A program made the position numbers and the translations under genes. A stretch of 59,003 nt of DNA, from positions 1 through 59,003 of the forward strand of contig JAJFMT010000016.1 in the NCBI GenBank assembly GCA_020696855.1, written 5' to 3'. Positions 44,895 to 54,349 of this stretch are shown one piece after another. This DNA comes from Pseudobdellovibrio sp. Lineage in GTDB: Bacteria > Bdellovibrionota > Bdellovibrionia > Bdellovibrionales > Bdellovibrionaceae. The first letter of the stretch is position 1. Each line of letters opens with the position of its first letter. The notes below the pieces were generated by a model, which did not search any database, was not told the DNA's origin, and saw nothing but the letters and a program-made list of their open reading frames with translations.

Positions 44895-45965
44895 CTAATT
44901 AGAACACTCACTGATTACTTTTTTAAATTCACTTGTAGCCCGTTCGATATTCGCGTCAGCGGGCAAATATTTAAAATGCGGTCCTGGTGGAATCGGCGCA
45001 TTTTGAAAATAAACGTAAGATGTTCTTCCCCAGCTTCCTGAAAAACCATAAAAATTTTCTTTCTCAACCGGGCGCATGAGGTGCCAGGTTTCCCACGCTT
45101 CGCCTCGTTCAGTCTTATCAGGATAAATGAGTCTCCAGTGATTGCCGGGTTCGGCGTAAGTGGCATGAGTGCCAAGGGCGTTAAAAAGTTCTATGCGGCC
45201 ATCTTTCGTGTGACTGAGCTTCAATTCACAGTGCCATGAGCTTCCGCCGTGAGCTGACACTGATAATGCCAATGGCCTGATTGACGTGGTTCCTTCTTTT
45301 TCTCTGACTTCAAAGACGACAAGAAAGCTTTCCCAGTCGCCATCGTGATTTCCGAAGTGCCACCGCGTATCGTTGTAATTAAAGTGATACCAGTACTCAA
45401 CGGGCATATAGACGTGATGTTCGTCATCAAGCTGCACGTCTTTGAAAAGCGGGTGCCGGCTAATGCGCCAAAACATCGGAGCCGGAAGTGAGGGCTTCAT
45501 AAATGAATCATAGCGGATTTCAAACCCTGCATACCCTGCATGAATGCCCCCGGTTTCCATTAGGCGGGTTACATCGTCTGCGGGTGTAGATCCGTTATAA
45601 TTAATGTTCCTGAATTCCGCCGGGTTAAAAGGACCCAGCTCCTTTAGTTCGTTATCAATAAAAGGGAAATAGCGATTGATTTCCCTGTACCATAATGTGG
45701 CCGACGGAAGGATCTCTTGCGGATCGGTGGCTTTGTGATTTTCCTGGGGATGCCACCATATCACCGGCGCCATTCCCGCGATCCAGAATTGTGGTTCGGA
45801 TTTATCGACGGAAGCAATAAGCTCTTTCAGAACGGTGGATTTCTTTTCCGCTATCTCGCTCCAGATGAGATCCGATTTAAAGATGCGGCTTCCTGTAGAG
45901 ATTAAATTATAAATATTAAATATAAGCAAAAGCGCAATAGCCGCAGCAGCCAGGGATTTTTTCAT
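44895..45965 (-). CDS. Vps62-like membrane-anchored protein
   Basis: A 356-aa protein with an N-terminal hydrophobic segment (AAAAIALLLIFNIYNLI). The segments NHDGDWESFLVVFEV and LGTHATYAEPGNHW resemble the Vps62/DUF946-type family, in which Asp, His and Trp of these blocks cluster. Many aromatic and His residues suggest a metal site. The enzymatic function is unknown. The gene stands alone on the minus strand. Confidence 0.7.
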   Translation of the reverse strand: MKKSLAAAAIALLLIFNIYNLISTGSRIFKSDLIWSEIAEKKSTVLKELIASVDKSEPQFWIAGMAPVIWWHPQENHKATDPQEILPSATLWYREINRYFPFIDNELKELGPFNPAEFRNINYNGSTPADDVTRLMETGGIHAGYAGFEIRYDSFMKPSLPAPMFWRISRHPLFKDVQLDDEHHVYMPVEYWYHFNYNDTRWHFGNHDGDWESFLVVFEVREKEGTTSIRPLALSVSAHGGSSWHCELKLSHTKDGRIELFNALGTHATYAEPGNHWRLIYPDKTERGEAWETWHLMRPVEKENFYGFSGSWGRTSYVYFQNAPIPPGPHFKYLPADANIERATSEFKKVISECSN

Positions 45966-46046
45966 GAAACGATTATGTACTAAGTGCTTTTATTTTCCTA
46001 TGATTTTTCTTGATGTTTGCGGCGGGACTCTAGATGATTAGGGTAT

Positions 46047-46838
46047 ATGAAACATTCGGTAGAAACTGTTAACGACCAGAAATCAGATAAAAAGGGCGCC
46101 GTGGGCGTTGTTGAAACCGTTCTCAGAAAATTTAAGAATATTGCATTTATAGGCGCTTTGTTCCCGGTCACAATTCTGTATATGGTTAGCCTCGCTGCCG
46201 CTCTTTATCCCGGTTCTATCATCATGACTCAAATTATTGAACAGTCGCTGGGTAAGTCGCTGCTGACTAAAACTTTTTATTTTGCCTTCGGTGGATCGCT
46301 GTCAATTCTTTGTTTTATTCTGGTTTTAGTCGTTATCGTGCCGATTGTTAATGCGCCGATCAAACCGTTTGTGAAAGCTTACCGTGGGGCATGGTTCTCT
46401 CTTGAATCAGTTCCGTGGTTTTATCACAATGCCTTGATTTATCTTGTTCGCTACACGGTATTAAATCTGATTACGCCATCTCCGATTTCCATTTTCTTCT
46501 TCAAAGCAATGGGAATGAAGATAGGTAAAAACGTTTTGCTCAATACGGCTAACGTCTCTGATGCCTGCCTGATTGAAATTGAAGATTACGCAACTGTCGG
46601 TGGCTCGGTTTACTTGATGGCTCACTATGGAATGAAGGGCTACCTCATCGTCGACAAATTGACGATTGCAAAAGGTGCGAACATCGGTCTTCATTCTTAT
46701 GTCATGGCCGCTGAAGTCGGTGAGTTTGCAACTGTTCTTCCTAACTCCGTAGTGCTGCCGAAAACAAAACTTCCTGCACATTCCCGTTACGGTCATGTTG
46801 ATGCCGTTATAGAGGTAAAAGAGCCGAATGCTGGTTAA
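46047..46838 (+). CDS. Membrane-anchored hexapeptide-repeat protein
   Basis: A 263-aa protein with two or three membrane helices (about 30-110) and a C-terminal left-handed beta-helix built from hexapeptides (MKIGKNVLLNTANVSDACL, IEIEDYATVGGSVYLMAH, IGLHSYVMAAEVGEFA). Such proteins are acyltransferases or NTP-type sugar modifiers; an acetyl or acyl transferase at the membrane is likely. It lacks a visible catalytic His in the usual place. Its end overlaps the next methyltransferase by 11 bp. Confidence 0.75.
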   Translation: MKHSVETVNDQKSDKKGAVGVVETVLRKFKNIAFIGALFPVTILYMVSLAAALYPGSIIMTQIIEQSLGKSLLTKTFYFAFGGSLSILCFILVLVVIVPIVNAPIKPFVKAYRGAWFSLESVPWFYHNALIYLVRYTVLNLITPSPISIFFFKAMGMKIGKNVLLNTANVSDACLIEIEDYATVGGSVYLMAHYGMKGYLIVDKLTIAKGANIGLHSYVMAAEVGEFATVLPNSVVLPKTKLPAHSRYGHVDAVIEVKEPNAG

Positions 46839-48015
46839 GGCCGGCACCGTTATTAAGGCTGATTGCTTAAAGGCGCTGACCGCTGTTGCTGACAATTCTA
46901 TAGACCTCATCTATCTTGACCCGCCGTTTTTTTCTCAAAGAGAGCATTCGCTCACAAAACGTGACGGCTCTGAAAGTTACCGGTTTTCAGATAACTGGCA
47001 AAGTATGGCAGAATACATTAATTTTTTAAAAGCCAGAATCGCGCTTTGTAAAATCAAACTTAAGCCGACAGGCAGTTTGTTTCTGCATTGTGACCGGTCG
47101 GCCAGTCACTATATCAAAGTGATGCTGGATGAAATTTTCAATTCTGAAAACTTTCAGTCAGAAATCATTTGGTCTTACCGGCGCTGGAGCAACTCTAAAA
47201 AGGGCTTGCTATCGAATCACCAGAGTATTTTCTTCTATTCTAAAACTGCAGATTTCAAATTTAATCAGATTTTCGAAGATTATTCACCGTCAACCAACGT
47301 TGACCAGATTATGCAGCTGCGAGTGCGTGACGAGCGAAACAAAACCGTTTACCGGAAAGATAATAACGGTGACTCCGTTTTAGCGAAAGAAAAAAAGGGC
47401 GTTCCGCTCGGTGACGTGTGGGACATTCCCTATTTAAACCCGAAAGCTAAAGAGCGCGTCAGCTATCCAACACAGAAACCTGTACTGCTTCTCGAAAAAA
47501 TAATTTCATTGGTTACTTCACCCGGCGACATTGTTTTAGATCCTTTCTGCGGGAGCGGTACAACCTTAGTTGCGGCTAAACTGCTGGGGCGTAAATATGT
47601 CGGTTTTGATATCAGCGCCGAGGCCGTCAAACTATCTGAAGAGCGCCTGGCGAACCCCGTGAAATCAACCTCAAAACTGCTGGAGAAAGGGCGCGAGTCA
47701 TACCGCAAAAATAATCCCGAAGTAGAAAGCGCCGTAAAATCCATTGGTGGTGTACCCGTGCAAAGAAGCAAAGGAATTGACGGGTTTTTAACGACTAAAT
47801 CGGGAATGGTGCCGTTCAAAGTGGTTTTTAAATTGGAAGATCTGAAAAGCAGCGCTCAGCTTATTACGCAATCTTCTGCCAAAAATAAATTTCAGCAAAA
47901 AGCTCTCTTGGCAAAATTCCAAATGAAAAACAGTGAAGTCAAAAAAGTTGAAAGTGAATTTCAACTGATTGTCTTCACTGATCTGAAAGAGCTGTCTGAA
48001 AAACTCAGACGTTAA
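46828..48015 (+). CDS. Orphan beta-class site-specific DNA methyltransferase
   Basis: A 395-aa protein with motif IV first (IYLDPPFF, Asp31) and motif I later (DPFCGSGTTLVAA, Asp238), the beta-class order, N6-adenine or N4-cytosine specific. TRD lies between. After about residue 275 comes a non-catalytic tail (SKLLEKGRESYRKNNPEVES) of about 115 residues. No nuclease is adjacent, so it is an orphan or epigenetic type. Its stop overlaps the convergent gene by 4 bp. Confidence 0.92.
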   Translation: MLVKAGTVIKADCLKALTAVADNSIDLIYLDPPFFSQREHSLTKRDGSESYRFSDNWQSMAEYINFLKARIALCKIKLKPTGSLFLHCDRSASHYIKVMLDEIFNSENFQSEIIWSYRRWSNSKKGLLSNHQSIFFYSKTADFKFNQIFEDYSPSTNVDQIMQLRVRDERNKTVYRKDNNGDSVLAKEKKGVPLGDVWDIPYLNPKAKERVSYPTQKPVLLLEKIISLVTSPGDIVLDPFCGSGTTLVAAKLLGRKYVGFDISAEAVKLSEERLANPVKSTSKLLEKGRESYRKNNPEVESAVKSIGGVPVQRSKGIDGFLTTKSGMVPFKVVFKLEDLKSSAQLITQSSAKNKFQQKALLAKFQMKNSEVKKVESEFQLIVFTDLKELSEKLRR

Positions 48016-48302
48016 GAGCTGGTTACAATCCGGTTAACAACGACAAACACGACCGCTCCGGCAACGCCGATCGCGATCCCTGGCAGACTGAAAACCGCAA
48101 ACGCCGGCCAGTCGAAAATTTTAGGCGCTAAAAAATTTCCTGCGAAAGTACCGATGAGGCCCACTAAGATAGTTCTGAGCCATCCCATATTTTCACTTCC
48201 GGGAATGATGATTTTGGCTGCGACGCCGACGCCAAGGCCGAGTGCTGTCCAAAGTAAAAACTGCTGTACCATCGGATGATCTAACAAATGCTGTAAGTCC
48301 AT
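48012..48302 (-). CDS. GlsB/YeaQ/YmgE-family membrane protein
   Basis: A 96-aa protein with three membrane segments and the family pattern (GWLRTILVGLIGTFAGNFLA, VVNRIV). The family is stress-related in some bacteria; the biochemical role is unknown. No signal peptide. Short minus-strand gene with its 3' end overlapping the methyltransferase. Confidence 0.88.
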   Translation of the reverse strand: MDLQHLLDHPMVQQFLLWTALGLGVGVAAKIIIPGSENMGWLRTILVGLIGTFAGNFLAPKIFDWPAFAVFSLPGIAIGVAGAVVFVVVNRIVTSS

Positions 48303-48315
48303 GATGCCTCCGTTG

Positions 48316-48945
48316 TTACTTCATTTTAACATTTGGTTTTTTTTCCTGCAATATGTATCGGTATCCGATCAAAAGTCCGTAGTGGTCGCTGTCTTCGGCC
48401 GATTTTCCGGTGACTGATTTAGAATAACGAAGATCTAATACTACCGCGTTCAGGTCGTGTTCCCAGACCTCGTACTGAAAGGCAAAATCAAAGCCGTACT
48501 CGGTCGCATCCCGTGCTGAAGTCGTGACGTCATTCCCGGGCGGAATATTATTTTGTGTAATAATAACGTCACCCATCGCATAGGCCGAAAAAAATGTAAG
48601 AGAGGCAGAAAAATAGGGGCTGAGCCAGCGGCGGTAACCCATCGTGATATGAATCAGTCTGGTCTCTTCGCTGATGTAATTATAATTTTCTTCCCGGTAA
48701 TAGTCCTTATCCATAAGGAACAGACCAATTTCAAGACTACCGTTTTTATTAACATCTCCCAGCACAACGGCACCAAGACCGAGTTGATTTGGAGAGTCCG
48801 GAGAATTGGTTTTTTCACTGACGTGTGTCTTTGAAAGAAATAGCCCGGTGTAGACCGAAACATTCCCCTCAGAGGGCGAATAGCCCCAGCACACAGGTGC
48901 CAGCAGGAAAAGAATAGAGGTGACTCTCAAGACAAAAGTTTTCAC
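48316..48945 (-). CDS. Outer-membrane beta-barrel-like protein (209 aa)
   Basis: Signal peptide MKTFVLRVTSILFLLAPVCWG, then alternating strands (HITMGYRRWLSPYFSASL, DHYGLLIGYRYIL) as in small barrels. No family is identified. It lies 13 bp before the YeaQ-like gene and may be co-transcribed with it. Confidence 0.7.
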   Translation of the reverse strand: MKTFVLRVTSILFLLAPVCWGYSPSEGNVSVYTGLFLSKTHVSEKTNSPDSPNQLGLGAVVLGDVNKNGSLEIGLFLMDKDYYREENYNYISEETRLIHITMGYRRWLSPYFSASLTFFSAYAMGDVIITQNNIPPGNDVTTSARDATEYGFDFAFQYEVWEHDLNAVVLDLRYSKSVTGKSAEDSDHYGLLIGYRYILQEKKPNVKMK

Positions 48946-48989
48946 AATGATAAGGATAGGATGGGCACCCCGCCAAGTAAATTGAAAAC

Positions 48990-49961
48990 ATGAAAAATGT
49001 ATTTAACCGCAACATTTTGCTGATTCTTTTTTTGCTGCATGCGGTTTCATGCGCCTTTGCCTACGAAACATCTTCAGGAATGGATGACGAGGACGAAGCT
49101 ACGGAAGAAGAATTCAATTTTGAAGAAAGTTTTCTAAAAACCGATTCAGTTGTATCTGACTGGTTCAACAGTGTGACTGAAGGTGTCGACATCTTTTTAG
49201 TCGGCAAGAAGATGGTAAAGAAACAAAAAAGCAAATCTGAAATCGTCGTTACCAATACGATGTATTCCCGTGAAAGCCAAAATCTAACGAACCTCACGGG
49301 GGTAAGTATCAACCCGCGGTTTCCGAATTTAGAAGCGTACTGGAACTTAAAATTTTCAACCTATGACGATACTGCAATCGGTAACCGCCCCCAAGGCGGT
49401 TACGCCCGTCAAACTCCGCAAGAAAAAAAGTACGCTGCTTCATTAGGTTTATTCAGAAAGCTCAATAAGGTCCGGCTTGCGTTTCAGCCGCGTATTGAGC
49501 TGCAGGACCCTTTGAAAGTTTCCCATTTTTTGACTCTCGAAAGCCTTGCTGATTTTAAAAAATTTCAGGTGAACCCGAAGTTTCAAATCTTCGCTGATGC
49601 CAGTCTTGGTACAGGATCCTTTCAGGCACTTAATTTTAACTTCCCTCTGACCGACGTGTATTCAATTGCCCAGCTAAACGAAGGTGAGTACCAGGAAAGA
49701 ATTCACAGGTTTTCGGTAACAAACGGGGTCTCCCTGGGGCAAATTTTAAATGAGAGGCAAACTCTTACCTACGGAATCTCTTTGTATTCCAACAATCAAC
49801 CGACCTATCATCTGGATGCCTACAGTTTTTCAGTCGCATGGGCCCATATAATTTATAAAAATCTTTTAGACTACCAGTTGGTTCCCCATTTAGATTTTGT
49901 GCGAGACGAAAATTTTCACGGTTTCGTCGGTCTGATATTCGAATTAAATTTAAGATTTTAG
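48990..49961 (+). CDS. Outer-membrane beta-barrel-like protein with acidic N terminus (323 aa)
   Basis: Signal peptide MKNVFNRNILLILFLLHAVSCAFA, then an acidic stretch (MDDEDEATEEEFNFEE), then strands ending in a Phe (LIFELNLRF), the C-terminal pattern of outer-membrane barrels. No family recognised. It is divergent from the 48316 barrel gene. Confidence 0.7.
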   Translation: MKNVFNRNILLILFLLHAVSCAFAYETSSGMDDEDEATEEEFNFEESFLKTDSVVSDWFNSVTEGVDIFLVGKKMVKKQKSKSEIVVTNTMYSRESQNLTNLTGVSINPRFPNLEAYWNLKFSTYDDTAIGNRPQGGYARQTPQEKKYAASLGLFRKLNKVRLAFQPRIELQDPLKVSHFLTLESLADFKKFQVNPKFQIFADASLGTGSFQALNFNFPLTDVYSIAQLNEGEYQERIHRFSVTNGVSLGQILNERQTLTYGISLYSNNQPTYHLDAYSFSVAWAHIIYKNLLDYQLVPHLDFVRDENFHGFVGLIFELNLRF

Positions 49962-50104
49962 CATCTGATAAATTATAGCGCAGCAGTTCCGGACTCGACC
50001 AGTGTTCAGTCAAGTCTGGAAAATGATTTCGCTGCGACTTCCTCTCAACAAATAAAGCTCTTTTTAGTACGCTGTGATTATCGTTTTTTCAACAAAGGAT
50101 ACGC

Positions 50105-51634
50105 ATGAAGCCGATCATTTATTCTCTTGTCGTTTTATCTCTCGCTTTACCCGCAACTGCCGCACAATCTTTGAATACAAAGTTAAGTGGTTCATACAGT
50201 TCTTTGCGCGCACTTGGAATGGGTAATGCTTTTACTGCTGTCGCAGATGACTATTCGCTTTTATATTATAATCCCGCAGGTCTTGCCAGAAAGCCTTATA
50301 ACGAAGTGCAGGTCACTTTAGTTGGAGCGGGTGTTTCTTCTAAAACATTAACAATCATGGATGATATTAAAAAAGCGTCTGATACCCCGGGCACAGATAA
50401 TGATAAAGCGCAGGCCGTTTCAGATGCTCTTGAGAATTACTATGGGCAAAGCCTTGGCGGAAAGTTACAGGCCCTTGAAATGTTTTGGGTGCGCAAAGGA
50501 TGGGGAATCGGTTTAATTCCGATCGATCTGACAATTGATATGTCGGTCAACCGCCAGTTAGGCCCTGCACTGGATTTAAATGTTAAAGGCGACACAAGTA
50601 TCGCGTTCGGATGGGGGCAAAGTCTTAACCGCGAAGTTGATATCGGAGTGACCGCTAAATTCTTACACCGTGTTGCGGTCGAACAGTCAGTCAGTGCTTT
50701 AGAACTTGCAACGAATTCAGATGTTCTAAGTGAAGACCGTTTTAAAGAAGGTACAAATCTTGATTTTGACATCGGCTTTATGTGGACACCGGGTTGGTTT
50801 GCAAAAACAGCTCCGAAGGAATCGACTTCAACTGTAGATACAATGGCACCGGCGCCTGCCACTCCTGATAATGAAAAAGCAGAGCCGATCAAACCTGAAA
50901 ACGAAAAAGCAGATCCTAAAGCTTTAGATCCAAAACCGGAAGAAACTAAACCGGAAGAACCGCGCAAACCGAATGCGGAAGGCGATGCGACGCCTGTTGT
51001 TGCAGATCCCGCAAAGCCTTCTGACGAAGTAAAAAAAGAAGCGACTGCTGAAGCGGCTGAAGCCGATGTAAAAAAAGCAGATGCTCCGAAAGAAGCTCCG
51101 GCTGAACCGGTTGTTACAACCCCGGTTGAAAACACAGGGACTGTAAAACTGGGTGAATCAAAAACAGAAGAGAAAGTTTCTGATGTGAATTCTGGTGACG
51201 GTTACCCATTAACATTAGGTATGACTGTTCATAATGTAATCGCCGGCGGATTTTCTCAGTCGACCATGGTTAACAAAAATGCGACTGACGTTCCGACTAA
51301 AATTGAACGCACAATCGATGTTGGTTCGCAGTACCGCTTCTATGACGGTGAAGATCTGAAAGTTCGCGCCATGCTGGACTTCCATAACATTCTTCACCCG
51401 AATGTAACGGTTAGAAAGGCCACGCACATCGGTGTAGAGTTCGACTATTCACCGAGCAGCTGGTTTAAAACTCAGTTCCGCGGCGGTCTTAACCAAATGT
51501 ACATGACAGCCGGTGCAACATTTCTTTTCGGCGTACTCAATATTGATTTAGTGACCTACGGAGAAGAAGTCGGTACAGATGCCAACAAAATCGAAAACCG
51601 AGTGATGGCAGCCAAACTCGGTTTCAACTTCTAA
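50105..51634 (+). CDS. Outer-membrane barrel protein with a charged, disordered insert
   Basis: Signal peptide MKPIIYSLVVLSLALPATAAQ. Then a FadL/TraF-like start (LRALGMGNAFTAVADDYSLLYYNPAGLA) typical of long-chain fatty acid transporter relatives, and a C-terminal half ending VMAAKLGFNF. Between about 238 and 355 is a long Ala/Pro/Glu/Lys-rich, disordered insert (KPENEKADPKALDPKPEETK). A perfect bidirectional terminator follows. The insert may be a surface loop or periplasmic tether; the substrate is unknown. Confidence 0.8.
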   Translation: MKPIIYSLVVLSLALPATAAQSLNTKLSGSYSSLRALGMGNAFTAVADDYSLLYYNPAGLARKPYNEVQVTLVGAGVSSKTLTIMDDIKKASDTPGTDNDKAQAVSDALENYYGQSLGGKLQALEMFWVRKGWGIGLIPIDLTIDMSVNRQLGPALDLNVKGDTSIAFGWGQSLNREVDIGVTAKFLHRVAVEQSVSALELATNSDVLSEDRFKEGTNLDFDIGFMWTPGWFAKTAPKESTSTVDTMAPAPATPDNEKAEPIKPENEKADPKALDPKPEETKPEEPRKPNAEGDATPVVADPAKPSDEVKKEATAEAAEADVKKADAPKEAPAEPVVTTPVENTGTVKLGESKTEEKVSDVNSGDGYPLTLGMTVHNVIAGGFSQSTMVNKNATDVPTKIERTIDVGSQYRFYDGEDLKVRAMLDFHNILHPNVTVRKATHIGVEFDYSPSSWFKTQFRGGLNQMYMTAGATFLFGVLNIDLVTYGEEVGTDANKIENRVMAAKLGFNF

Positions 51635-51654
51635 TCTTAAAATTAAATTTGGAA

Positions 51655-51689
51655 AATAAAAAAGCCTGAAGCGATTCAGGCTTTTTTTT
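51655..51689. terminator. Bidirectional rho-independent terminator
   Basis: AAAGCCTGAA (51661-51670) pairs with TTCAGGCTTT (51675-51684) around GCGA. A T-run follows at 51682-51689 and an A-run precedes it, so it ends both the 50105 plus transcript and the 51710 minus transcript. Confidence 0.93.
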
Positions 51690-51709
51690 ATATGGGAGTC
51701 AAAGACGTG

Positions 51710-52468
51710 TTAGATACAAGGCGGAACTGAATAACTCGGGTCTTTCAGTTTATTCAATAAGCAAGTACCGATAGCATTCGAATCAGCTCCACCGTCGATT
51801 GCTCCCTGTAGCTGATCGCAGTATTCTTTCGTCGAATCAGAAGCGTTTTCAGTGTCGCTACATGTATTTTCATAGGTAACCATAACAATGGTTCCTACCA
51901 CTGTCGGAGTTACGGCAGGGTCAAGTAACACAGCCTGAATGTCTGAGTCGGTGTAAGTACCACCAGGGCCCGAACCAGGTCCCGCAGCGGCAGCCGCCAT
52001 AGAAGTTAAAGTACCTAACTGAAATAATGAAGCAATCTGAGTATATATTTTCGCATCAGCCTGACTGCATTGAGTAAAGGCATCAGCCGCCGCAGCGTTA
52101 TTTGCCGCACGGCCTGCGACCGTTGTAACGTCAGCTGTATCAAACTTCAAAGATGTCAAAGCGGCCACAGTTGAAGAGCAGCTGCCGCCGCAACCCGTGC
52201 CTCCATTAATACTATCAAGTGCATCCACGAAAGAAGCGGCATCGCCGAATCCCTGATCAATAAAAATAGCAGAGCAACGTAAGCTGTAAGCCAGTGGTGA
52301 AGTGTCGCCTGAGATCTTTTCTACACAGGCAGCTGCGCTTCCTTGTTCTGCCTTATTGATACAAAGCTGTACATCCTGCAGGCTTGCAGTTGAGCTTTCT
52401 TCGCACGAAAACAGAAAGGTTGCTGAGATGAATCCAAGTGTTGTTAATAAAATGCGGTAGGTTTTCAT
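51710..52468 (-). CDS. Cys-rich lipoprotein (252 aa)
   Basis: Lipobox LFSC at about residue 22. The mature part is Ala/Ser/Thr-rich and contains many Cys (QLCINK, AACVEK, GCGGSC, ENTCSD, GTCLLNK, PPCI), so it is likely disulfide-bonded. No family recognised. Single gene, with the bidirectional terminator after it. Confidence 0.8.
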   Translation of the reverse strand: MKTYRILLTTLGFISATFLFSCEESSTASLQDVQLCINKAEQGSAAACVEKISGDTSPLAYSLRCSAIFIDQGFGDAASFVDALDSINGGTGCGGSCSSTVAALTSLKFDTADVTTVAGRAANNAAAADAFTQCSQADAKIYTQIASLFQLGTLTSMAAAAAGPGSGPGGTYTDSDIQAVLLDPAVTPTVVGTIVMVTYENTCSDTENASDSTKEYCDQLQGAIDGGADSNAIGTCLLNKLKDPSYSVPPCI

Positions 52469-52618
52469 TGACGTCCTTTTTCCTTAGTTATTGATAATTA
52501 TTTCGGATGTAACTAGACTGGACTTGAACCAAAGTCCTGTATTTAACTGAGAAAACGAAGACGGGCTGTCTCAAAGTGAAAATGCCGCCGTCATTAAAAG
52601 GTAAAACGTTTCATAACG

Positions 52619-53746
52619 ATGGAAAATTTAAATAAACAATCTGCTAAAAATATCTGGATCAGTTGCCAAAAGCTGAATGAAGCGAATCCGTTCGGCAACT
52701 CTCATCAATCCGTTGCGAAGGCCGTTGCACACCTCGGATACGTGCAGATCGATACCATCAATGTTGTTGAACGCTGCCATCATCACATTTTGTACAACCG
52801 GATTCCCCATTACAAAAGAAGCTATCTCGAAAAATCACAGGCGCACGACAAAACCGTTTTCGAATATTGGACACACGCGTTGTCGTACGTACCGACCGAA
52901 GATTTCAGGTTTCACACCAGAAGAATGAACAGTGTTGATACATCCCCGGGCAGCTGGTTCGGTGCCGTTTCGAAAGCCGATTATACAAAAGTAAAAAAAC
53001 TTTTAAAGCAAGGCCCGCTCAGCGTGCGTGACATTAAAGATGACGTCTTAAAATCCAAAGAGCATGAGTGGGACAGCCGCAAACCTTCAAAGCGGGCGCT
53101 GCAGCTGGGCTTTCACAAAGGTGAAATCGTCATTGCGAAGCGCGAAGGAATGTTAAAAGTCTACGACACAATCGAACGCCACTTCGGCTGGGAAAAAAAG
53201 CCTAAAACCTGCAGTGAGTCTGAATATTTTGATTACTTGATTGACCGCAGTCTTCGCTCTCAAGGATTGATCAGCTTAGATTCGGTTTGTCACTTGTACC
53301 CAAGCCAGAAACCTAAGGTGGCAGCAAAGCTGGCGAAGCGCGTGCGCGAAAAATCCCTGGTTGAAGTAAAAATAGAAGGTGCACAGAAGGTCACTCACTG
53401 GGGAAGGCCTGAGGTGATATCGGTCAAACCTGAAGCCAGTGAACTTACTCATATCCTTTCTCCGTTCGATCCACTGATAATTCAGCGAAAGAGACTGCAG
53501 ATGTTTTTTGACTACGAACACATTTTTGAAGCCTATGTGCCGAAAGCTAAAAGAAAGTTCGGTTACTTCACACTGCCGGTTCTAAGTGAAGATAAAATCG
53601 TAGCCCTTCTGGATTTGAAAACCGACCGTGAAAATAAAAAGCTTCTCATTCAAAGCTGGCACTGGATCAAAAAAGAAAAGTCGCCAGAACGAAAAAAAAC
53701 GATCGAGTCCGAGCTCAATCGTTTTGAAAAATTTCAGTTAGGTTAG
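52619..53746 (+). CDS. YcaQ/AlkZ-like DNA glycosylase (winged-helix HTH_42)
   Basis: A 375-aa protein of the family that unhooks DNA interstrand crosslinks. The QxD motif is seen in YVQIDTINVVERCHHHILYN, with FEYWTHALSYVP next. The C-terminal part holds ILSPFDPLIIQRKRL and FEAYVPKAKRKFGYFTLPVL. It would act as a monofunctional glycosylase on alkylated or crosslinked bases. Single gene with a dyad-rich upstream region. Confidence 0.9.
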   Translation: MENLNKQSAKNIWISCQKLNEANPFGNSHQSVAKAVAHLGYVQIDTINVVERCHHHILYNRIPHYKRSYLEKSQAHDKTVFEYWTHALSYVPTEDFRFHTRRMNSVDTSPGSWFGAVSKADYTKVKKLLKQGPLSVRDIKDDVLKSKEHEWDSRKPSKRALQLGFHKGEIVIAKREGMLKVYDTIERHFGWEKKPKTCSESEYFDYLIDRSLRSQGLISLDSVCHLYPSQKPKVAAKLAKRVREKSLVEVKIEGAQKVTHWGRPEVISVKPEASELTHILSPFDPLIIQRKRLQMFFDYEHIFEAYVPKAKRKFGYFTLPVLSEDKIVALLDLKTDRENKKLLIQSWHWIKKEKSPERKKTIESELNRFEKFQLG

Positions 53747-53752
53747 TGCGGC

Positions 53753-54349
53753 TTAAGAAGCTTTTGAGTTTTCAACACCAGAGTCATCAACTTTGAAAAC
53801 ACGGTGAACTTCGCTTGAAGAAGCAAATGATAGAGAATCCACTTTATGTAATTTTTGTGAGCTCGTGCGGTTGTGCTCTTCAACACGGCTGTTGATTTTA
53901 GCGCTTAAGTCCATCATCTCTTTAATGATACGAATGATGTCCATCTCAGTTTTAAAATCATTAGACATAAAATTATTTTCAGAGCTGGCCTCAGCAGTCG
54001 TTCCGTTTTCAACGTGGATCATGCTGACGATATTGCGGGAAATATCAAAGTAGTTCTGAAAGTCATCACTGGTTTCGAATTTAACATCCAGTAAAGAACG
54101 TGTGCTTGTATCAAAGAAGTCACCTTCAATAATAGAGGTTTTGATCATAGTACGCAGCACATTGGATTTTCTTTTAACTTTTGCTTTTAAAGCCAAACGT
54201 AACTGAGAAAGCCGTGCCTGAAGATTTTGAAGATCGGTTTTAGTAGAATTAATTTTTTTAGAGCGCACTACGCTGAAAGCAATGAATAAAGCTCCCGCAC
54301 CCAGTGTGATCTTAATTACTGTATTTAATAATTCGAAAATTGCGTCCAC
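53753..54349 (-). CDS. Membrane-anchored coiled-coil protein of unknown function
   Basis: An N-terminal helix (TVIKITLGAGALFIAFSVV) anchors the protein, followed by a heptad-rich basic segment (TDLQNLQARLSQLRLALKAK) and helical regions. LemA-like spacing is a possibility but the signature is not convincing. It is convergent with the YcaQ-like gene and has no clear partner. Confidence 0.65.
   Translation of the reverse strand: MDAIFELLNTVIKITLGAGALFIAFSVVRSKKINSTKTDLQNLQARLSQLRLALKAKVKRKSNVLRTMIKTSIIEGDFFDTSTRSLLDVKFETSDDFQNYFDISRNIVSMIHVENGTTAEASSENNFMSNDFKTEMDIIRIIKEMMDLSAKINSRVEEHNRTSSQKLHKVDSLSFASSSEVHRVFKVDDSGVENSKAS

Noticed and set aside
46461..46910. 149-codon antisense frame across the hexapeptide and methyltransferase genes
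   Set aside because: No family pattern; it spans two genes that both have strong support.
50440..51135. 231-codon antisense frame under the barrel gene
   Set aside because: It is the Ala/Ser/Gly-rich mirror of the repetitive Ala/Pro/Glu/Lys insert; no start signal or family.
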